A stretch of DNA of 64,000 bases from Zhongshania marina (GCF_002915595.1 NZ_PQGG01000040.1:1-64000), one strand, 5' to 3'. Positions 35,267 to 44,893 are shown, counted from the first letter of the stretch. Numbers and translations are program-made. The notes: generated by a model from the sequence alone, not told the origin.

Positions 35267-36703
35267 ATGAAGCAACTACTGTCACCCACGCTGGTTAAAA
35301 ACTCACTATCCAGCCACTCTTGGCTAGGTCTTTTAGTTGGCGTCATGATGTACTTGGTTTGCCTGTCTGGCACCTTGGCAGTGTTTTATCAGGAATTTGA
35401 GCGCTGGGAACAACCGCTGGTAGATGAGTTTCAGGCCTTACCACAAGATTCATTGCAGAGCGCCTACGAGGAGGTGTTAGCCAAAAGTAGTGACACCCAT
35501 CACATGTATATTTCACTGCCGTCAGAAAGTATGCCGCGGGTATCGATTTCGAATGACGACGGCGGTTGGTTCTTAAATAGTGACGGTTCATTGGGGGAAA
35601 AAGTAAGTCATGAATGGACCCATCTTTTAACGGAATTGCATATCTTCTTGCATCTGCCTGAAGAATTTGGGGTAATCGTCGTTAGTATTCTGGGCGCACT
35701 ACTGTGTGGCCTTATTATCTCTGGCTTTTTCGCCCATCCGCGCATATTCCGCGACGCCTTTATTCTGCGATTAAAAGGCTCCAAACACCTAGAACAAGCA
35801 GATATCCACAATCGCTTAAGCGTGTGGGGCGCCCCGTTTCATTTAATGATAGCCATTACCGGCGCTTATTTTGGCCTAGCCTTGTTGATCAGCCTTGTCG
35901 TTTCCCCCGCTTTCTTTGACGGCGACACCAAGGCCATTGTTCCGGCTATATTTGGCGCTGAACCGGAATTAGACCAAGCATTACACACCGCCGACGTTGC
36001 TAAAGCCCTTGCGCAAATGCCGAGCATCGCGCCTGAAGCCAGCCCGTTTTATATCACCGTGGAAGACGTTGGCAGCGCACAACAATTCATTGTGGTGGGC
36101 GCCCAACATCACGACCGACTGATTTACTCAGAGCAATACCGTTTCGACGGCAGCGGCAACTACCTTGATAAAGTAGGCTTTTCAGATGGCGAAATTGGCA
36201 GCCAAGCTATTTTCTCAGTGTACCGTTTGCATTTTGGACATTACGGCGGATTTTTTGTAAAAGTCTTGTACGGCATTTTTGGTTTAGCGCTGACCGTTGT
36301 CTCTGTAAGCGGGATTAATATTTGGTTTGCCCGCCGCAAAAGTCGCGACGCCCTCAACAACCTGTGGCTGGGCTTGGTATGGGGCACACCGCTAGCACTG
36401 AGTGCAAGCGCCATCATTCAACTACTGTTTCAATTCCACTCTTTGGGCTTGTTTTGGCTAAGCCTAGTCGCCTGCTCAGCATTGGCTCAATCAATCAATA
36501 ATGATTTATTGGCAAAAGCGCTGCTGTTAAAACTCAATGCCGCCAGTTTGATTGGGCTGGTACTTGCCTACGGCATCCTGTTCGGCAGCAAATCATTTCA
36601 AGCCGCGCCATTAGGTATCAACATCAGCCTGTTGGTCGCCGCCGCAGTTTTTCTGTGGATGTCGCCACGCAAGTCCCAACTTAGAGCAATGAGTAATACC
36701 TAG
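35267..36703 (+). CDS. PepSY-associated membrane protein
   Basis: This 478-residue inner-membrane protein starts with the PepSY_TM signature SHSWLGLLVGVMMYLVCLSGTLAVFYQEFERWE and has helices at about 145-165, 195-217 and 345-365 (GIFGLALTVVSVSGINIWFARRK). Three more helices at the C terminus extend it beyond the core. Conserved His occur in HSWLG, ELHIFLHLP, HLMIAITGAYFG and RLHFGHYGG, possible heme ligands for ferric reductase-like activity. It differs clearly from the PepSY gene at 7643-9235 and has no riboswitch; context suggests iron. Confidence 0.87.
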   Translation: MKQLLSPTLVKNSLSSHSWLGLLVGVMMYLVCLSGTLAVFYQEFERWEQPLVDEFQALPQDSLQSAYEEVLAKSSDTHHMYISLPSESMPRVSISNDDGGWFLNSDGSLGEKVSHEWTHLLTELHIFLHLPEEFGVIVVSILGALLCGLIISGFFAHPRIFRDAFILRLKGSKHLEQADIHNRLSVWGAPFHLMIAITGAYFGLALLISLVVSPAFFDGDTKAIVPAIFGAEPELDQALHTADVAKALAQMPSIAPEASPFYITVEDVGSAQQFIVVGAQHHDRLIYSEQYRFDGSGNYLDKVGFSDGEIGSQAIFSVYRLHFGHYGGFFVKVLYGIFGLALTVVSVSGINIWFARRKSRDALNNLWLGLVWGTPLALSASAIIQLLFQFHSLGLFWLSLVACSALAQSINNDLLAKALLLKLNAASLIGLVLAYGILFGSKSFQAAPLGINISLLVAAAVFLWMSPRKSQLRAMSNT

Positions 36704-36743
36704 TAGCAATTTTTGCTAACTCATCGTGCTATGCAGGACTTAT

Positions 36744-36956
36744 TCACATCACCGCCATTGCAGCATCTTCACGCAAAGCGCGCGGCGGACGGTCAAAGTG
36801 TGTCCAGGCTTTCTCGTGGAAGTAAAACACCACTGTGTTCACCGCTGGCTCGATTAAAGCCAACATCCCACCTACCACCACGCTACCGGTCATAATATAA
36901 GCAACGGAAAAAGCCACACAGAAATGCATCATGGCGAAACTGATTGTCTTTTTCAT
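36744..36956 (-). CDS. DUF2061 membrane protein
   Basis: This 70-residue protein has two helices and the DUF2061 pattern KTISFAMMHFCVAFSVAYIMTGS, then GGMLALIEPAVNTVVFYFHEKAWTHFDR. ATG 36956 follows AGGAGG by six bases, a strong site that decides the start. A good Fur box lies at 37040-37058, 84 bases upstream, so iron repression is likely. It is convergent with the PepSY gene. Confidence 0.85.
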   Translation of the reverse strand: MKKTISFAMMHFCVAFSVAYIMTGSVVVGGMLALIEPAVNTVVFYFHEKAWTHFDRPPRALREDAAMAVM

Positions 36957-37039
36957 AATGGCCTCCTCGGTCATTTCATTCACACATGGTTTGTTTTCGC
37001 GGCGAGCCCCTATGAGCTGCTAAGCGATTTACAACAAAT

Positions 37040-37058
37040 GATAATGATTACCATTTGA
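37040..37058. promoter_or_regulatory. Fur box
   Basis: GATAATGATTACCATTTGA matches the 19-base Fur consensus at about 14 positions. It lies in the 377-base gap (36957-37333) between the DUF2061 gene and amt, in an AT-rich stretch suitable for a promoter. Nothing else was recognised in this gap apart from the amt leader. Confidence 0.75.
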
Positions 37059-37333
37059 TATATAAAATTAATTATTCCACTTATATTCATTGATTTTAGC
37101 TATGACCAAAAAACCCTTTCAATGCCACTAAAGCGCACCACCAAAGCACACAAATTGCCACCAAGAACCAATTGGGTGCTCCGCTTATTTCAAATCTCCT
37201 AGAAGCCTTCAAATTCCAGCGCCTAATTCAGGACTACTTATATTTAATCATCCACTTATGGCACAGCAGTTGCACACTGGACCTTAGCGCTGCGCCGATT
37301 CAGTGCGCCGCCATAATTAGACGAAGGGTCCGA

Positions 37334-38647
37334 ATGAAAACAGCACGCATTACCCTAACGCTCTCTGCGCTTCTTTTTTCCTCGCTAGTGTTTGCCGACG
37401 ACATTGCCGACTTAAGCGCCGCCACCAATATGGTATGGCTGGTCACAGCTAGCGCCTTGGTTTTTCTTATGCAGGCTGGTTTTGCCCTATTAGAGTCTGG
37501 CATGTCGCGGAGCAAAAACTCCCTAAACGTGGTGATGAAAAACTATATGGATGTGTGCATCGGCACCCTTATTTTCTGGGCACTGGGCTACGGTCTCATG
37601 TTCGGGAGCAATCCCAGTGGTTTGATTGGCACCGATTTGTTTTTAATTAACGACAGCGACCCCACAACCTACGGCACCCTATTATTTCAAACCATGTTTG
37701 CCGCCACTGCGGTCACCATTGCCAGTGGCGCAATGGCTGAGCGAACTCGCTTTGACGCCTACTTAGTGGGCGCCGTAATCATCACCGCCGCTATCTACCC
37801 CATTTTTGGCAGCTGGGTATGGAACGCCGATGGCTGGCTCGCAAAAATGGGCTTCATAGATTTTGCCGGCTCTACCGTCGTTCACTCTGTTGGGGCTTGG
37901 TGCGCTCTAGCGGGGGTAATCATACTTGGCCCCCGTTTGGGACGATTTGATAAAAGCGGAAAACCGCGAGAACTGCGGGGTCACAGCCTCACACTGGTCG
38001 CGTTGGGCGGCTTCATATTGTGGTTCGGCTGGTTTGGCTTTAACGGCGGTTCGACCTTAAGCGCATCAGTCGATATTGGCCTAATCAATTTAAATACCCA
38101 ACTAGCTGCTGCTGCAGGAGCCTGCGCCAGCATGCTATTGGCCGTGCTCATGCGCAAACCTATCCTGCTAACCGATACGATTAACGGCAGCCTTGCGGGC
38201 CTCGTCGCCATTACGGCGGGTTGCGCCTCAATGCTACCGCTCTACGCCGTCGTCACTGGCGGTATTGGCGGCATTATTTGTATGTTAGGTAGCCAAGTGA
38301 TGCTAAAAATGCGACTTGACGATGTGGTGGGCGCAGTTTCGGTGCATGGCTTTGCCGGAGCATGGGGCACCCTCGCTGCCGGCATGTTTTTCACGGGAAA
38401 TATGTTTGATGGAAAATTAATTACCGTTCAACTCATCGGCATTGGCGCCTGCTTTATTTGGACTTTTAGCTGCGCCTTAATCATGTACTTTGTCATTGAT
38501 CTATTCATGGGCTTACGCGCACCCGGCCAGCACGAACAACGGGGTCTGGATCTAAGCGAACACGCCGAGATTGGCTATCCAGAATTTAACTCCGGCGATA
38601 TTGCCTATACCGCAGATCGCGCCAGCAATATGGATCTACAGCGATGA
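37334..38647 (+). CDS. amt: Ammonium transporter, Amt family
   Basis: This 437-residue transporter has a cleavable signal peptide (MKTARITLTLSALLFSSLVFA) and eleven expected helices. The pore twin histidines are visible in STVVHSVGAWCAL and SVHGFAGAWG, and FLMQAGFALLESGMSRSKN forms the N-terminal Amt signature. ATG 37334 has GAAGGG nearby; an upstream frame from 37172 would place the signal peptide internally. No glnK precedes it, unlike most amt operons. Its stop overlaps the next gene (ATGA). Confidence 0.95.
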   Translation: MKTARITLTLSALLFSSLVFADDIADLSAATNMVWLVTASALVFLMQAGFALLESGMSRSKNSLNVVMKNYMDVCIGTLIFWALGYGLMFGSNPSGLIGTDLFLINDSDPTTYGTLLFQTMFAATAVTIASGAMAERTRFDAYLVGAVIITAAIYPIFGSWVWNADGWLAKMGFIDFAGSTVVHSVGAWCALAGVIILGPRLGRFDKSGKPRELRGHSLTLVALGGFILWFGWFGFNGGSTLSASVDIGLINLNTQLAAAAGACASMLLAVLMRKPILLTDTINGSLAGLVAITAGCASMLPLYAVVTGGIGGIICMLGSQVMLKMRLDDVVGAVSVHGFAGAWGTLAAGMFFTGNMFDGKLITVQLIGIGACFIWTFSCALIMYFVIDLFMGLRAPGQHEQRGLDLSEHAEIGYPEFNSGDIAYTADRASNMDLQR

Positions 38648-39273
38648 ATCAGCGCAGCGTCAGTGACCGCCGGCGCGCTATATACTCCGGCCTACAGGAA
38701 TTTATGGACGAAGCGACGGTATTAAAAGCGGTAAAACATTGGGAAAACCGTTATATCGATCAACCAAGTTTAGCGTTACAGCGCTTTGTAGCAGATATTT
38801 GCCAGACGCAGGATCTTAAGGAAAAGCGCTCGGCTATTTTACGCAGTTTAATCAAGGCGATGAGCCAAGACAGCGCCACGCTATTAGCCGATCCTCGCGG
38901 TAGTGATGCGGAAAGTATGGCCATAAACCCCGTTTCCGCCAGCCAAGCCTTCGCAGAATTAATGCTGGCAATGATGAGCCAATTAGACGACGAATTGCAG
39001 CACAAACTGCGTATCGATCTATTTGCCGCATTACGCCAGCGGCAATTGCCGCTTCCCACCTTAGAAGCCTTGCAGTGTTGGCTGGGTAACCGTCAAGCCC
39101 TAGAGCTGGGCAATGCCTCTCCGGCATTGCTACAAAAATTACTAAACCAATACTACGTCTTGCTCTGCGAAAACATTGGCCCCGTGCGCGCCGACAAAAT
39201 TCTCGCCAGTGGCGTCAGGCGTGTACAACATGAGCACCCGAAGCTAGATGTATTTCTGGACGAACTGCTGTAG
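38644..39273 (+). CDS. Unknown protein translationally coupled to amt
   Basis: This 209-residue, soluble, mostly helical protein has no signal peptide. Features visible are RSVSDRRRAIYSGLQEFMDEATVLKAVKHWENRYIDQPS (N-terminal, about 4-42, partly quoted as YSGLQEFMDEATV) and a C-terminal NIGPVRADKILASGVRRVQHEHP. I recognise no family. It overlaps amt by four bases, so it is made together with the transporter. The place usually occupied by GlnK suggests a regulatory partner, but this is speculation. Confidence 0.75.
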   Translation: MNQRSVSDRRRAIYSGLQEFMDEATVLKAVKHWENRYIDQPSLALQRFVADICQTQDLKEKRSAILRSLIKAMSQDSATLLADPRGSDAESMAINPVSASQAFAELMLAMMSQLDDELQHKLRIDLFAALRQRQLPLPTLEALQCWLGNRQALELGNASPALLQKLLNQYYVLLCENIGPVRADKILASGVRRVQHEHPKLDVFLDELL

Positions 39274-39368
39274 ATATTTGCGATATTTTGCTTTCACTAA
39301 ATTAAATAGAACCGCAACTGGGACAGTGGCTGAAAAACATAGCGCGATCTATTTATCGTGAAAGAAAC

Positions 39369-40496
39369 CTATAAGGCAAACAAGGCATCCAAGGGGCTTT
39401 GCGGCCACGGCGACAAAAATAATGCATCGGTTTCTGAGTCGGGTACCTCTGCAATACTCTTATAGCACCAGTGCGGATCGCGGTCGCGGTCAATTAAGCG
39501 CGCTCGCACGCCCTCGGCAAACTCGGGGTCTCGCACCCTATTCGATGACAATACCAATTCCATTTTAAACACATCGGCCAAACTTAAACTGCGGCCCTCA
39601 GCTAGCTGCCTAAAGATCAGTTTCGCGGTGCTCGATGCCCCCCGCGCCAAACCCTGCGCGGCTAGTTGCAGCCACTCGGCATTGCCGGAATAGCCACAGA
39701 TCCCCTTCTCTATAAGCGATGGCGACGCTAGGCTACAGACATCATCTATCCATGCTCGGTGATCTTTCAATGAGGCCTGCTGCAGTATTACGCCCTGCTC
39801 GGCCTCAATATCGGTGAGGCATTCGGTTAAGTGCTCGGCATTCCACTCAGGATCATCGCACCAGTCTAAGTTTATAATTCTGCGTAAAACCTGCTCTTTA
39901 CTGTTATCGCGCAGACAATAATCCGCCAACCCCGCATACAGGGCGTCGGCCGGCGACAAATGCGCCCCTGTTAAAGCGGTAAACAAACCCGTAGCGCCCG
40001 GCATTTGCCCCAAAAACCAACTGGCGCCAACATTGGGAAATAAACCGATACTGATTTCAGGCATAGCCAGCACACTGCTACCGGTGACAATGCGATGACT
40101 GCCGCCTGCCATAAGCCCCAAGCCAGCACCCATCACAATACCGCTGCCCCAACACACCACCGGCTTTGGAAAACGGTGAATTAAATGTGCCGCCGCGTAT
40201 TCATGAGCAAAGAATGCATCTGCCTCTACCGCCGCACCACCCGGGTTGGCGAGGGCCGACTCGCGGAGTCGCAAGGTATCCGCCCCCACGCAAAAGCCCC
40301 GCTCACCGGCGCCATCTATAAATACCGCCACAGCCTCAGCATCATCGCGAATTTCCAGTAGTAAGCGATGCAGCAAGGTCACCATTTCAGAACTTAATGC
40401 ATTCAAACGACTTGGCGCATTAAGTGTAAGCTGGGCCAAATACCCTCCTGCAGGCAGGGGATGCCTTTCAAAACACACGGCGTATTCAACTTGCAT
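39369..40496 (-). CDS. Enoyl-CoA hydratase/isomerase, 3-hydroxyisobutyryl-CoA hydrolase-like
   Basis: This 375-residue crotonase-superfamily protein shows the oxyanion-hole segment GSGIVMGAGLGLMAGGSHRIV and the MPEISIGLFPNVGASWFL stretch of the HIBYL-CoA hydrolase (ECH_2) branch, including its longer C-terminal region (GVRARLIDRDRDPHW). Members hydrolyse 3-hydroxyisobutyryl-CoA in valine degradation or act as hydratases. ATG 40496 has AAGGAG seven bases before it, which decides the start. It is divergent from the large acyl-CoA dehydrogenase. Confidence 0.88.
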   Translation of the reverse strand: MQVEYAVCFERHPLPAGGYLAQLTLNAPSRLNALSSEMVTLLHRLLLEIRDDAEAVAVFIDGAGERGFCVGADTLRLRESALANPGGAAVEADAFFAHEYAAAHLIHRFPKPVVCWGSGIVMGAGLGLMAGGSHRIVTGSSVLAMPEISIGLFPNVGASWFLGQMPGATGLFTALTGAHLSPADALYAGLADYCLRDNSKEQVLRRIINLDWCDDPEWNAEHLTECLTDIEAEQGVILQQASLKDHRAWIDDVCSLASPSLIEKGICGYSGNAEWLQLAAQGLARGASSTAKLIFRQLAEGRSLSLADVFKMELVLSSNRVRDPEFAEGVRARLIDRDRDPHWCYKSIAEVPDSETDALFLSPWPQSPLDALFAL

Positions 40497-40759
40497 AGTA
40501 TTCTCCTTGCGGAAGAGGCCCAGTATCGCGCTGCAGAGCATACGGCTCAAGCCTTTGCGGCAACTACTGCACACGCGACAATTGAAAGTAACAGCTCTGA
40601 CAAGTGATAGCGCTATCCTGTTGCACACGCTTGCGCCCTAGAGGCATTGACCGAATCGTCATCTTTCTGACTCAAAGCGGCCAATTTACCCCTTTGGTGC
40701 ATCCGTTATGCTTCAATCCGTAATTGATCCCCGATAAACGGGAACAGCAGAGGCACATT

Positions 40760-42562
40760 ATGACTACATATAAAGCTCCAGTACGCGACATCAATTTCGT
40801 TATTAACGAATTACTGGACTTCAACGCCCATTACCAAACTATTCCTGCGGGCGCTGAAGCAACACCCGATATGGTAGAAGCCATTACCCTCGAGGCGGCA
40901 AAATTCGCAGAAGAAGTCCTATCACCACTAAACCAAGTTGGCGACGAGCAAGGCTGCCAGTGGAATGATGGTGAAGTGACTACGCCAGAGGGCTTTAAAG
41001 AGGCCTACCAAATGTGGGTTGAAGGCGGCTGGCAAGGTCTGTCTCACCCCGTTGAATACGGCGGCCAAGGTCTACCTATGTCTATGGGCCTAATTAAATC
41101 TGAACTAGTTGGCACCGCTAACTGGTCTTGGGGAATGTATCCCGGTCTTAGCCTAGGCGCGATGAACACCCTTTATGTGCACGGCACCGAAGCGCAAAAG
41201 CAGCTTTATTTAAGCAAATTATGCGAAGGAACGTGGACCGGCACCATGTGTTTGACAGAAGCTCACTGCGGCTCTGACCTCGGCCAAATGCGCAGTAAAG
41301 CCGAGCCCCAAGCTGATGGCAGCTATAAACTTACTGGCAGCAAGATTTTTATTTCTGCAGGTGAACACGATCTAGCGGAAAACATTATCCACATTGTGCT
41401 CGCCCGTACCCCTGGTGCACCAGAAGGCACCAAAGGAATTTCACTATTCATCGTGCCCAAATTCAACACCACCGAAGACGGCACGATCACCGACCGCAAC
41501 GGTGTGAAGTGTGGCAGCATTGAACATAAAATGGGTATTCACGGTAACGCAACCTGCGTTATCAACTTCGACGATGCAACCGGCTATATGCTTGGTCAAG
41601 AGAACGAAGGCCTGAATGCGATGTTCACCTTCATGAACACCGCCCGTATCGGTACTGCTATTCAAGGTTTGGCAGCGTCTGAATTGGCGTATCAAAATGC
41701 CCTGCCCTATGCGCTAGACCGCTACTCAATGCGCTCGCTATCTGGCGTTAAAAATCCAGACAAAGCCGGCGATGCGATCATTCACCACCCCGATGTGCGT
41801 CGTATGCTACTAACCGCAAGAGCTTTTGCGGAAGGTGGGCGCGCCATGATTTACGATGCAGCAAAATATTCTGACCGCATGGTGCAAGCAGAGTCACAGG
41901 AAGATCGCGACGCTGCAGAAAACGAGCTTGGGTTTTTAACTCCCATCCTAAAAGCCTTCTTAACCGAAACGGGTCTAGAGTCTGCCAGTAATGCTATGCA
42001 GGTATTTGGCGGCCACGGCTTTATTAAAGAACATGGCATGGAGCAAATCTATCGCGACGCCCGCATTGCCACCATGTATGAAGGTACGACCGGCATTCAA
42101 GCCATGGATCTTATCGGTCGCAAAGTTGTATTAGATGGATTCAAACTCTACGGCGGTTTCTGCAAAAAATTATATAAATTCGGCTTTAAGAATTTAATCA
42201 GTGGTAAGCGCCGCTGCTATTCAGCCAAATTAATCGGCTACACCTTGGCCTGGAATTGGCACACCGTCAAAATGGTTGCCCGCGCATCAAGAAACCGCGA
42301 TGCAGTTGGCGCAGCCTCCTTTGACTTCCTGATGTACAGCGGCTATTTGTCTATGGCCTACTACTGGGCAATGATGGCCGAAGTCGCTGCAAATAAACTG
42401 GCTGAAGGTGGTGAGGACAAGGCATTTTATGAAGCGAAGCTGGAAACCGCTGAGTTCTACTTCTCTCGCCTACTGCCCCGCGCCAAAGGTCACGCTGGCT
42501 GCATGAATAGCAGCACCGACAGCGTAATGGCCATGTCGCTAGATCGCTTTACCGCGCGCTAA
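40760..42562 (+). CDS. Acyl-CoA dehydrogenase with C-terminal extension (DmdC-like)
   Basis: This 600-residue dehydrogenase has an N-terminal extra helix region (FVINELLDF), the core motifs MCLTEAHCGSDLGQMRSKA and LTGSKIFISAGEHDL, catalytic IATMYEGTTGIQAMDLIGRK with Glu in the expected position, and a C-terminal domain ending DSVMAMSLDRFTAR. This layout fits the AcdC/DmdC group (3-methylmercaptopropionyl-CoA dehydrogenase and related beta-oxidation enzymes). Real substrate may be an ordinary acyl-CoA; other DMSP genes are absent. ATG 40760 is used with AGAGG upstream. Confidence 0.92.
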   Translation: MTTYKAPVRDINFVINELLDFNAHYQTIPAGAEATPDMVEAITLEAAKFAEEVLSPLNQVGDEQGCQWNDGEVTTPEGFKEAYQMWVEGGWQGLSHPVEYGGQGLPMSMGLIKSELVGTANWSWGMYPGLSLGAMNTLYVHGTEAQKQLYLSKLCEGTWTGTMCLTEAHCGSDLGQMRSKAEPQADGSYKLTGSKIFISAGEHDLAENIIHIVLARTPGAPEGTKGISLFIVPKFNTTEDGTITDRNGVKCGSIEHKMGIHGNATCVINFDDATGYMLGQENEGLNAMFTFMNTARIGTAIQGLAASELAYQNALPYALDRYSMRSLSGVKNPDKAGDAIIHHPDVRRMLLTARAFAEGGRAMIYDAAKYSDRMVQAESQEDRDAAENELGFLTPILKAFLTETGLESASNAMQVFGGHGFIKEHGMEQIYRDARIATMYEGTTGIQAMDLIGRKVVLDGFKLYGGFCKKLYKFGFKNLISGKRRCYSAKLIGYTLAWNWHTVKMVARASRNRDAVGAASFDFLMYSGYLSMAYYWAMMAEVAANKLAEGGEDKAFYEAKLETAEFYFSRLLPRAKGHAGCMNSSTDSVMAMSLDRFTAR

Positions 42563-42570
42563 GCGAGTTT

Positions 42571-42597
42571 GCCCCGCAAGCAAGTTTGCTGTGGGGC
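42571..42597 (+). terminator. Hairpin after the DmdC-like gene
   Basis: GCCCC (42571-42575) pairs with GGGGC (42593-42597), and AGCAA/TTGCT inside extends the stem. It begins nine bases after the stop codon and is followed by CTTATCT. The rest of the 352-base gap (42563-42914) holds a small CCCCC/GGGGG hairpin at 42649-42664 and no gene. Confidence 0.65.
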
Positions 42598-42914
42598 CTT
42601 ATCTACCGGCTTTACCGCGCACATCCCACATCAGCAGCACCTCATCGCCCCCCTATTCAGGGGGTAGCGAGCATATCGCCATTCATAAATACTGCTCCTT
42701 GGCTCTAAATTCACGCACGTAGAAACAGAACGTTTCAGTAATATTTTCTTCCGCAATTGCTAAAAAACATCAACTTTTACGGCTTACCTCAACAAAATGG
42801 GAAAGCCCAAGAATGTGATGCCCAGGGCAATACCGACGGAAAAATTACGACAAGACGCTGAAACTTAGCTATGTAAATCATCAAAAATCAAAAAGGACCG
42901 CAGGAGTGCTTCAA

Positions 42915-44789
42915 ATGAAATGGATCGTTAAAACACTAATTCCCGTAGTAAGTGCGAGCGTATTAGTTGCATGTTTTGAAGACGAAGTATCACGTAACTC
43001 GTCACCAAATCCCACCTCGTCGTCAACCGTGACCCTAAGTCCGTCATTAGGCTTAGTCATGAATGCCGATGCGCAGATCTTTTCAAACAATGGCAGCACG
43101 CTATTAGCAAGTGGAACAATCGGTGGAGATGGCCTACTTGATATTACTATAGAAAACTATAGCGGCCCCATTGTCGCGGTACTTACTGCAACGGCAGAAA
43201 CCACCTATTACGATGAAGCTCTTGGCACGTTTGTTAGCCTACCCGTTGGTACAAAACTGCACGCTATTGCAGACAGCGTTAAGGCATTGGCAATTACCCC
43301 CTTAACGGAGTTAGCTTATCAATTAGCTAACCGAGAAATTGCCTTCCCATTAACAAGCTCTAAAGTGCTTGAACTAAATAATAAAATTAAAGCAGTATTA
43401 GCACCCAGCATCGACAATATACTGACAGCACCGCTTTTGCTTGACGGTAGCAATAGCTCAATACCTGCTACAGCATCAGGCAACTACGCCTTAATTCTTG
43501 CAGCATTGGCTGAGCTCGGAAAAGACGACGTTTCAGGTACGCCGGCGCTAGCAATAACGAGAAAACTAGCTGAAGACTTAGTTGACGGAAAAATTGATAG
43601 CAAAGCAAACGGCATCGACATCCCCACGCCTTACACCGACTTTATTAGTGACATGAGCTCCGCGCTGTCAATCGCAGCCAATGACTACAACTATGAAGGA
43701 AGCGCAGCCGACAACAATCCGACCTCCACGAATTTAGGAGCGGCTGACGAAGGTAACGGAGGCGATACTGGCGGTGATACCGGTGGAGACACTGGTGGTG
43801 ATACCGGTGGAGATACTGGCGGCGATAATGGTGGCGACACTGGCGGTGATACCGGAGGCGATACCGGTGGTGATACCGGTGGCGATACTGGTGGTGATAC
43901 CGGAGGCGATACCGGTGGTGATACCGGTGGCGATACTGGCGGTGATACCGGCGGCGATACTGGTGGCGACACCGGTGGAGATACTGGAGGTGACACTGGC
44001 GGCGATACTGGTGGCGACACCGGTGGAGATACTGGAGGTGACACTGGTGGTGACAACGGCGGCGACACCGGTGGTGATAACGGCGGCGTAAGCAGCGGTG
44101 GCTCGGCAGTAGCCTGTTTAAACCCGTTAACTGACAAGGCCGGCACACATGTTGAGCACGTCTACAACTCAACAAATGCAGCTCAAGGCGCAACAGTGCT
44201 GACAACCGCGGTTACCGATGTGCTAGGAACTGCGACGTTTAAAGGACGCCAAGCGACTGAAAGTAAATCTGTCGTGAAGGCTCGCTCTGCAACGAACCCA
44301 GAAATTAACTCTGACTCAATTACTTATACCTATACTGGCCTCACGGACAATAACACCACCTTGCTGGTATATGGCGTTGTACCTGATGCGACAACAGAAA
44401 GTGGCGTAACTGTGCAAGCAACTATCTCGCAAGATCCTCCAAAAGAAGATCGCTTTAATCTAACTGCTGGTCAAAGCTATTCACACAGCTATGTTCAAAC
44501 AACTGAAACAAAATCTTCATTTGGCGGTACGCAGTTACCCACCCAAACGATTACCACAAACGTAGTTGATAACCGCACTTACGTAGGTCGTGAGTCTATT
44601 ACCGTACCGGCGGGGACGTTTGAAACGTGTAAATTCACTCAAACCACCAGCTTCGACGGAAACAATAGCGGCACGAGTACAACGTGGATTTCGGTTGATC
44701 ATGGATTCTTCGTTAAATCTGTTGCAGGCGACACCGAAAACGTCATCGTAAGCCTGTCAATCAATGGCAACAAAGTGATCGGTAACTAA
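42915..44789 (+). CDS. Lipoprotein with 27 GGDT-type repeats
   Basis: This 624-residue protein has a lipoprotein signal (MKWIVKTLIPVVSASVLVAC, lipobox LVAC), a Ser/Thr-rich linker and a first domain of about 250 residues. A repeat region follows (residues about 282-389) of Gly-Gly-Asp-Thr/Asn. The C-terminal domain has RESITVPAGTFETCKFTQ and TTWISVDHGFFVKSV, reminiscent of the DUF3108/TapB-like pattern; this family guess is weak. The Asp-rich repeat could be a flexible spacer or bind divalent cations. ATG 42915 has CAGGAG upstream. A 14-base-pair hairpin follows the gene. Confidence 0.82.
   Translation: MKWIVKTLIPVVSASVLVACFEDEVSRNSSPNPTSSSTVTLSPSLGLVMNADAQIFSNNGSTLLASGTIGGDGLLDITIENYSGPIVAVLTATAETTYYDEALGTFVSLPVGTKLHAIADSVKALAITPLTELAYQLANREIAFPLTSSKVLELNNKIKAVLAPSIDNILTAPLLLDGSNSSIPATASGNYALILAALAELGKDDVSGTPALAITRKLAEDLVDGKIDSKANGIDIPTPYTDFISDMSSALSIAANDYNYEGSAADNNPTSTNLGAADEGNGGDTGGDTGGDTGGDTGGDTGGDNGGDTGGDTGGDTGGDTGGDTGGDTGGDTGGDTGGDTGGDTGGDTGGDTGGDTGGDTGGDTGGDTGGDTGGDTGGDNGGDTGGDNGGVSSGGSAVACLNPLTDKAGTHVEHVYNSTNAAQGATVLTTAVTDVLGTATFKGRQATESKSVVKARSATNPEINSDSITYTYTGLTDNNTTLLVYGVVPDATTESGVTVQATISQDPPKEDRFNLTAGQSYSHSYVQTTETKSSFGGTQLPTQTITTNVVDNRTYVGRESITVPAGTFETCKFTQTTSFDGNNSGTSTTWISVDHGFFVKSVAGDTENVIVSLSINGNKVIGN
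43758..44081 (+). repeat. Twelve-base coding tandem repeat, 27 units
   Basis: Twenty-seven units of 12 bases encode GGD(T/N). Synonymous changes differ between units, but longer blocks recur exactly: a 48-base block around 43953-44000 is repeated at about 44001-44048. This indicates recent duplications of several units at a time. Open frames on the opposite strand (Pro-Pro-Val-Ser repeats) result only from this repeat. Confidence 0.95.
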
Positions 44790-44794
44790 GGCTA

Positions 44795-44826
44795 GTGGAC
44801 CGGAGCGATATCTCGCTCCGGTCCAC
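44795..44826 (+). terminator. Strong hairpin after the repeat lipoprotein
   Basis: GTGGACCGGAGCGA (44795-44808) pairs perfectly with TCGCTCCGGTCCAC (44813-44826), loop TATC. It starts six bases after the stop codon. No T-tract follows, but the stem is very stable. Confidence 0.75.
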
Positions 44827-44893
44827 CCACCACCTAGCCAAGCTAAGACATCAAAGTACGATAAGTTTTTAAACTTTAATGAACCGAGCGTAA

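Noticed and set aside
40760-42562. DMSP-demethylation enzyme DmdC proper
   Set aside because: The domain layout fits DmdC, but no dmdA, dmdB or dmdD neighbours are present; general acyl-CoA dehydrogenase is safer.
43691-44146. Long Pro-Pro-Val-Ser open frame on the minus strand
   Set aside because: It is the reverse reading of the 12-base GGDT repeat; it has no ribosome site or family and lies fully inside the lipoprotein gene.
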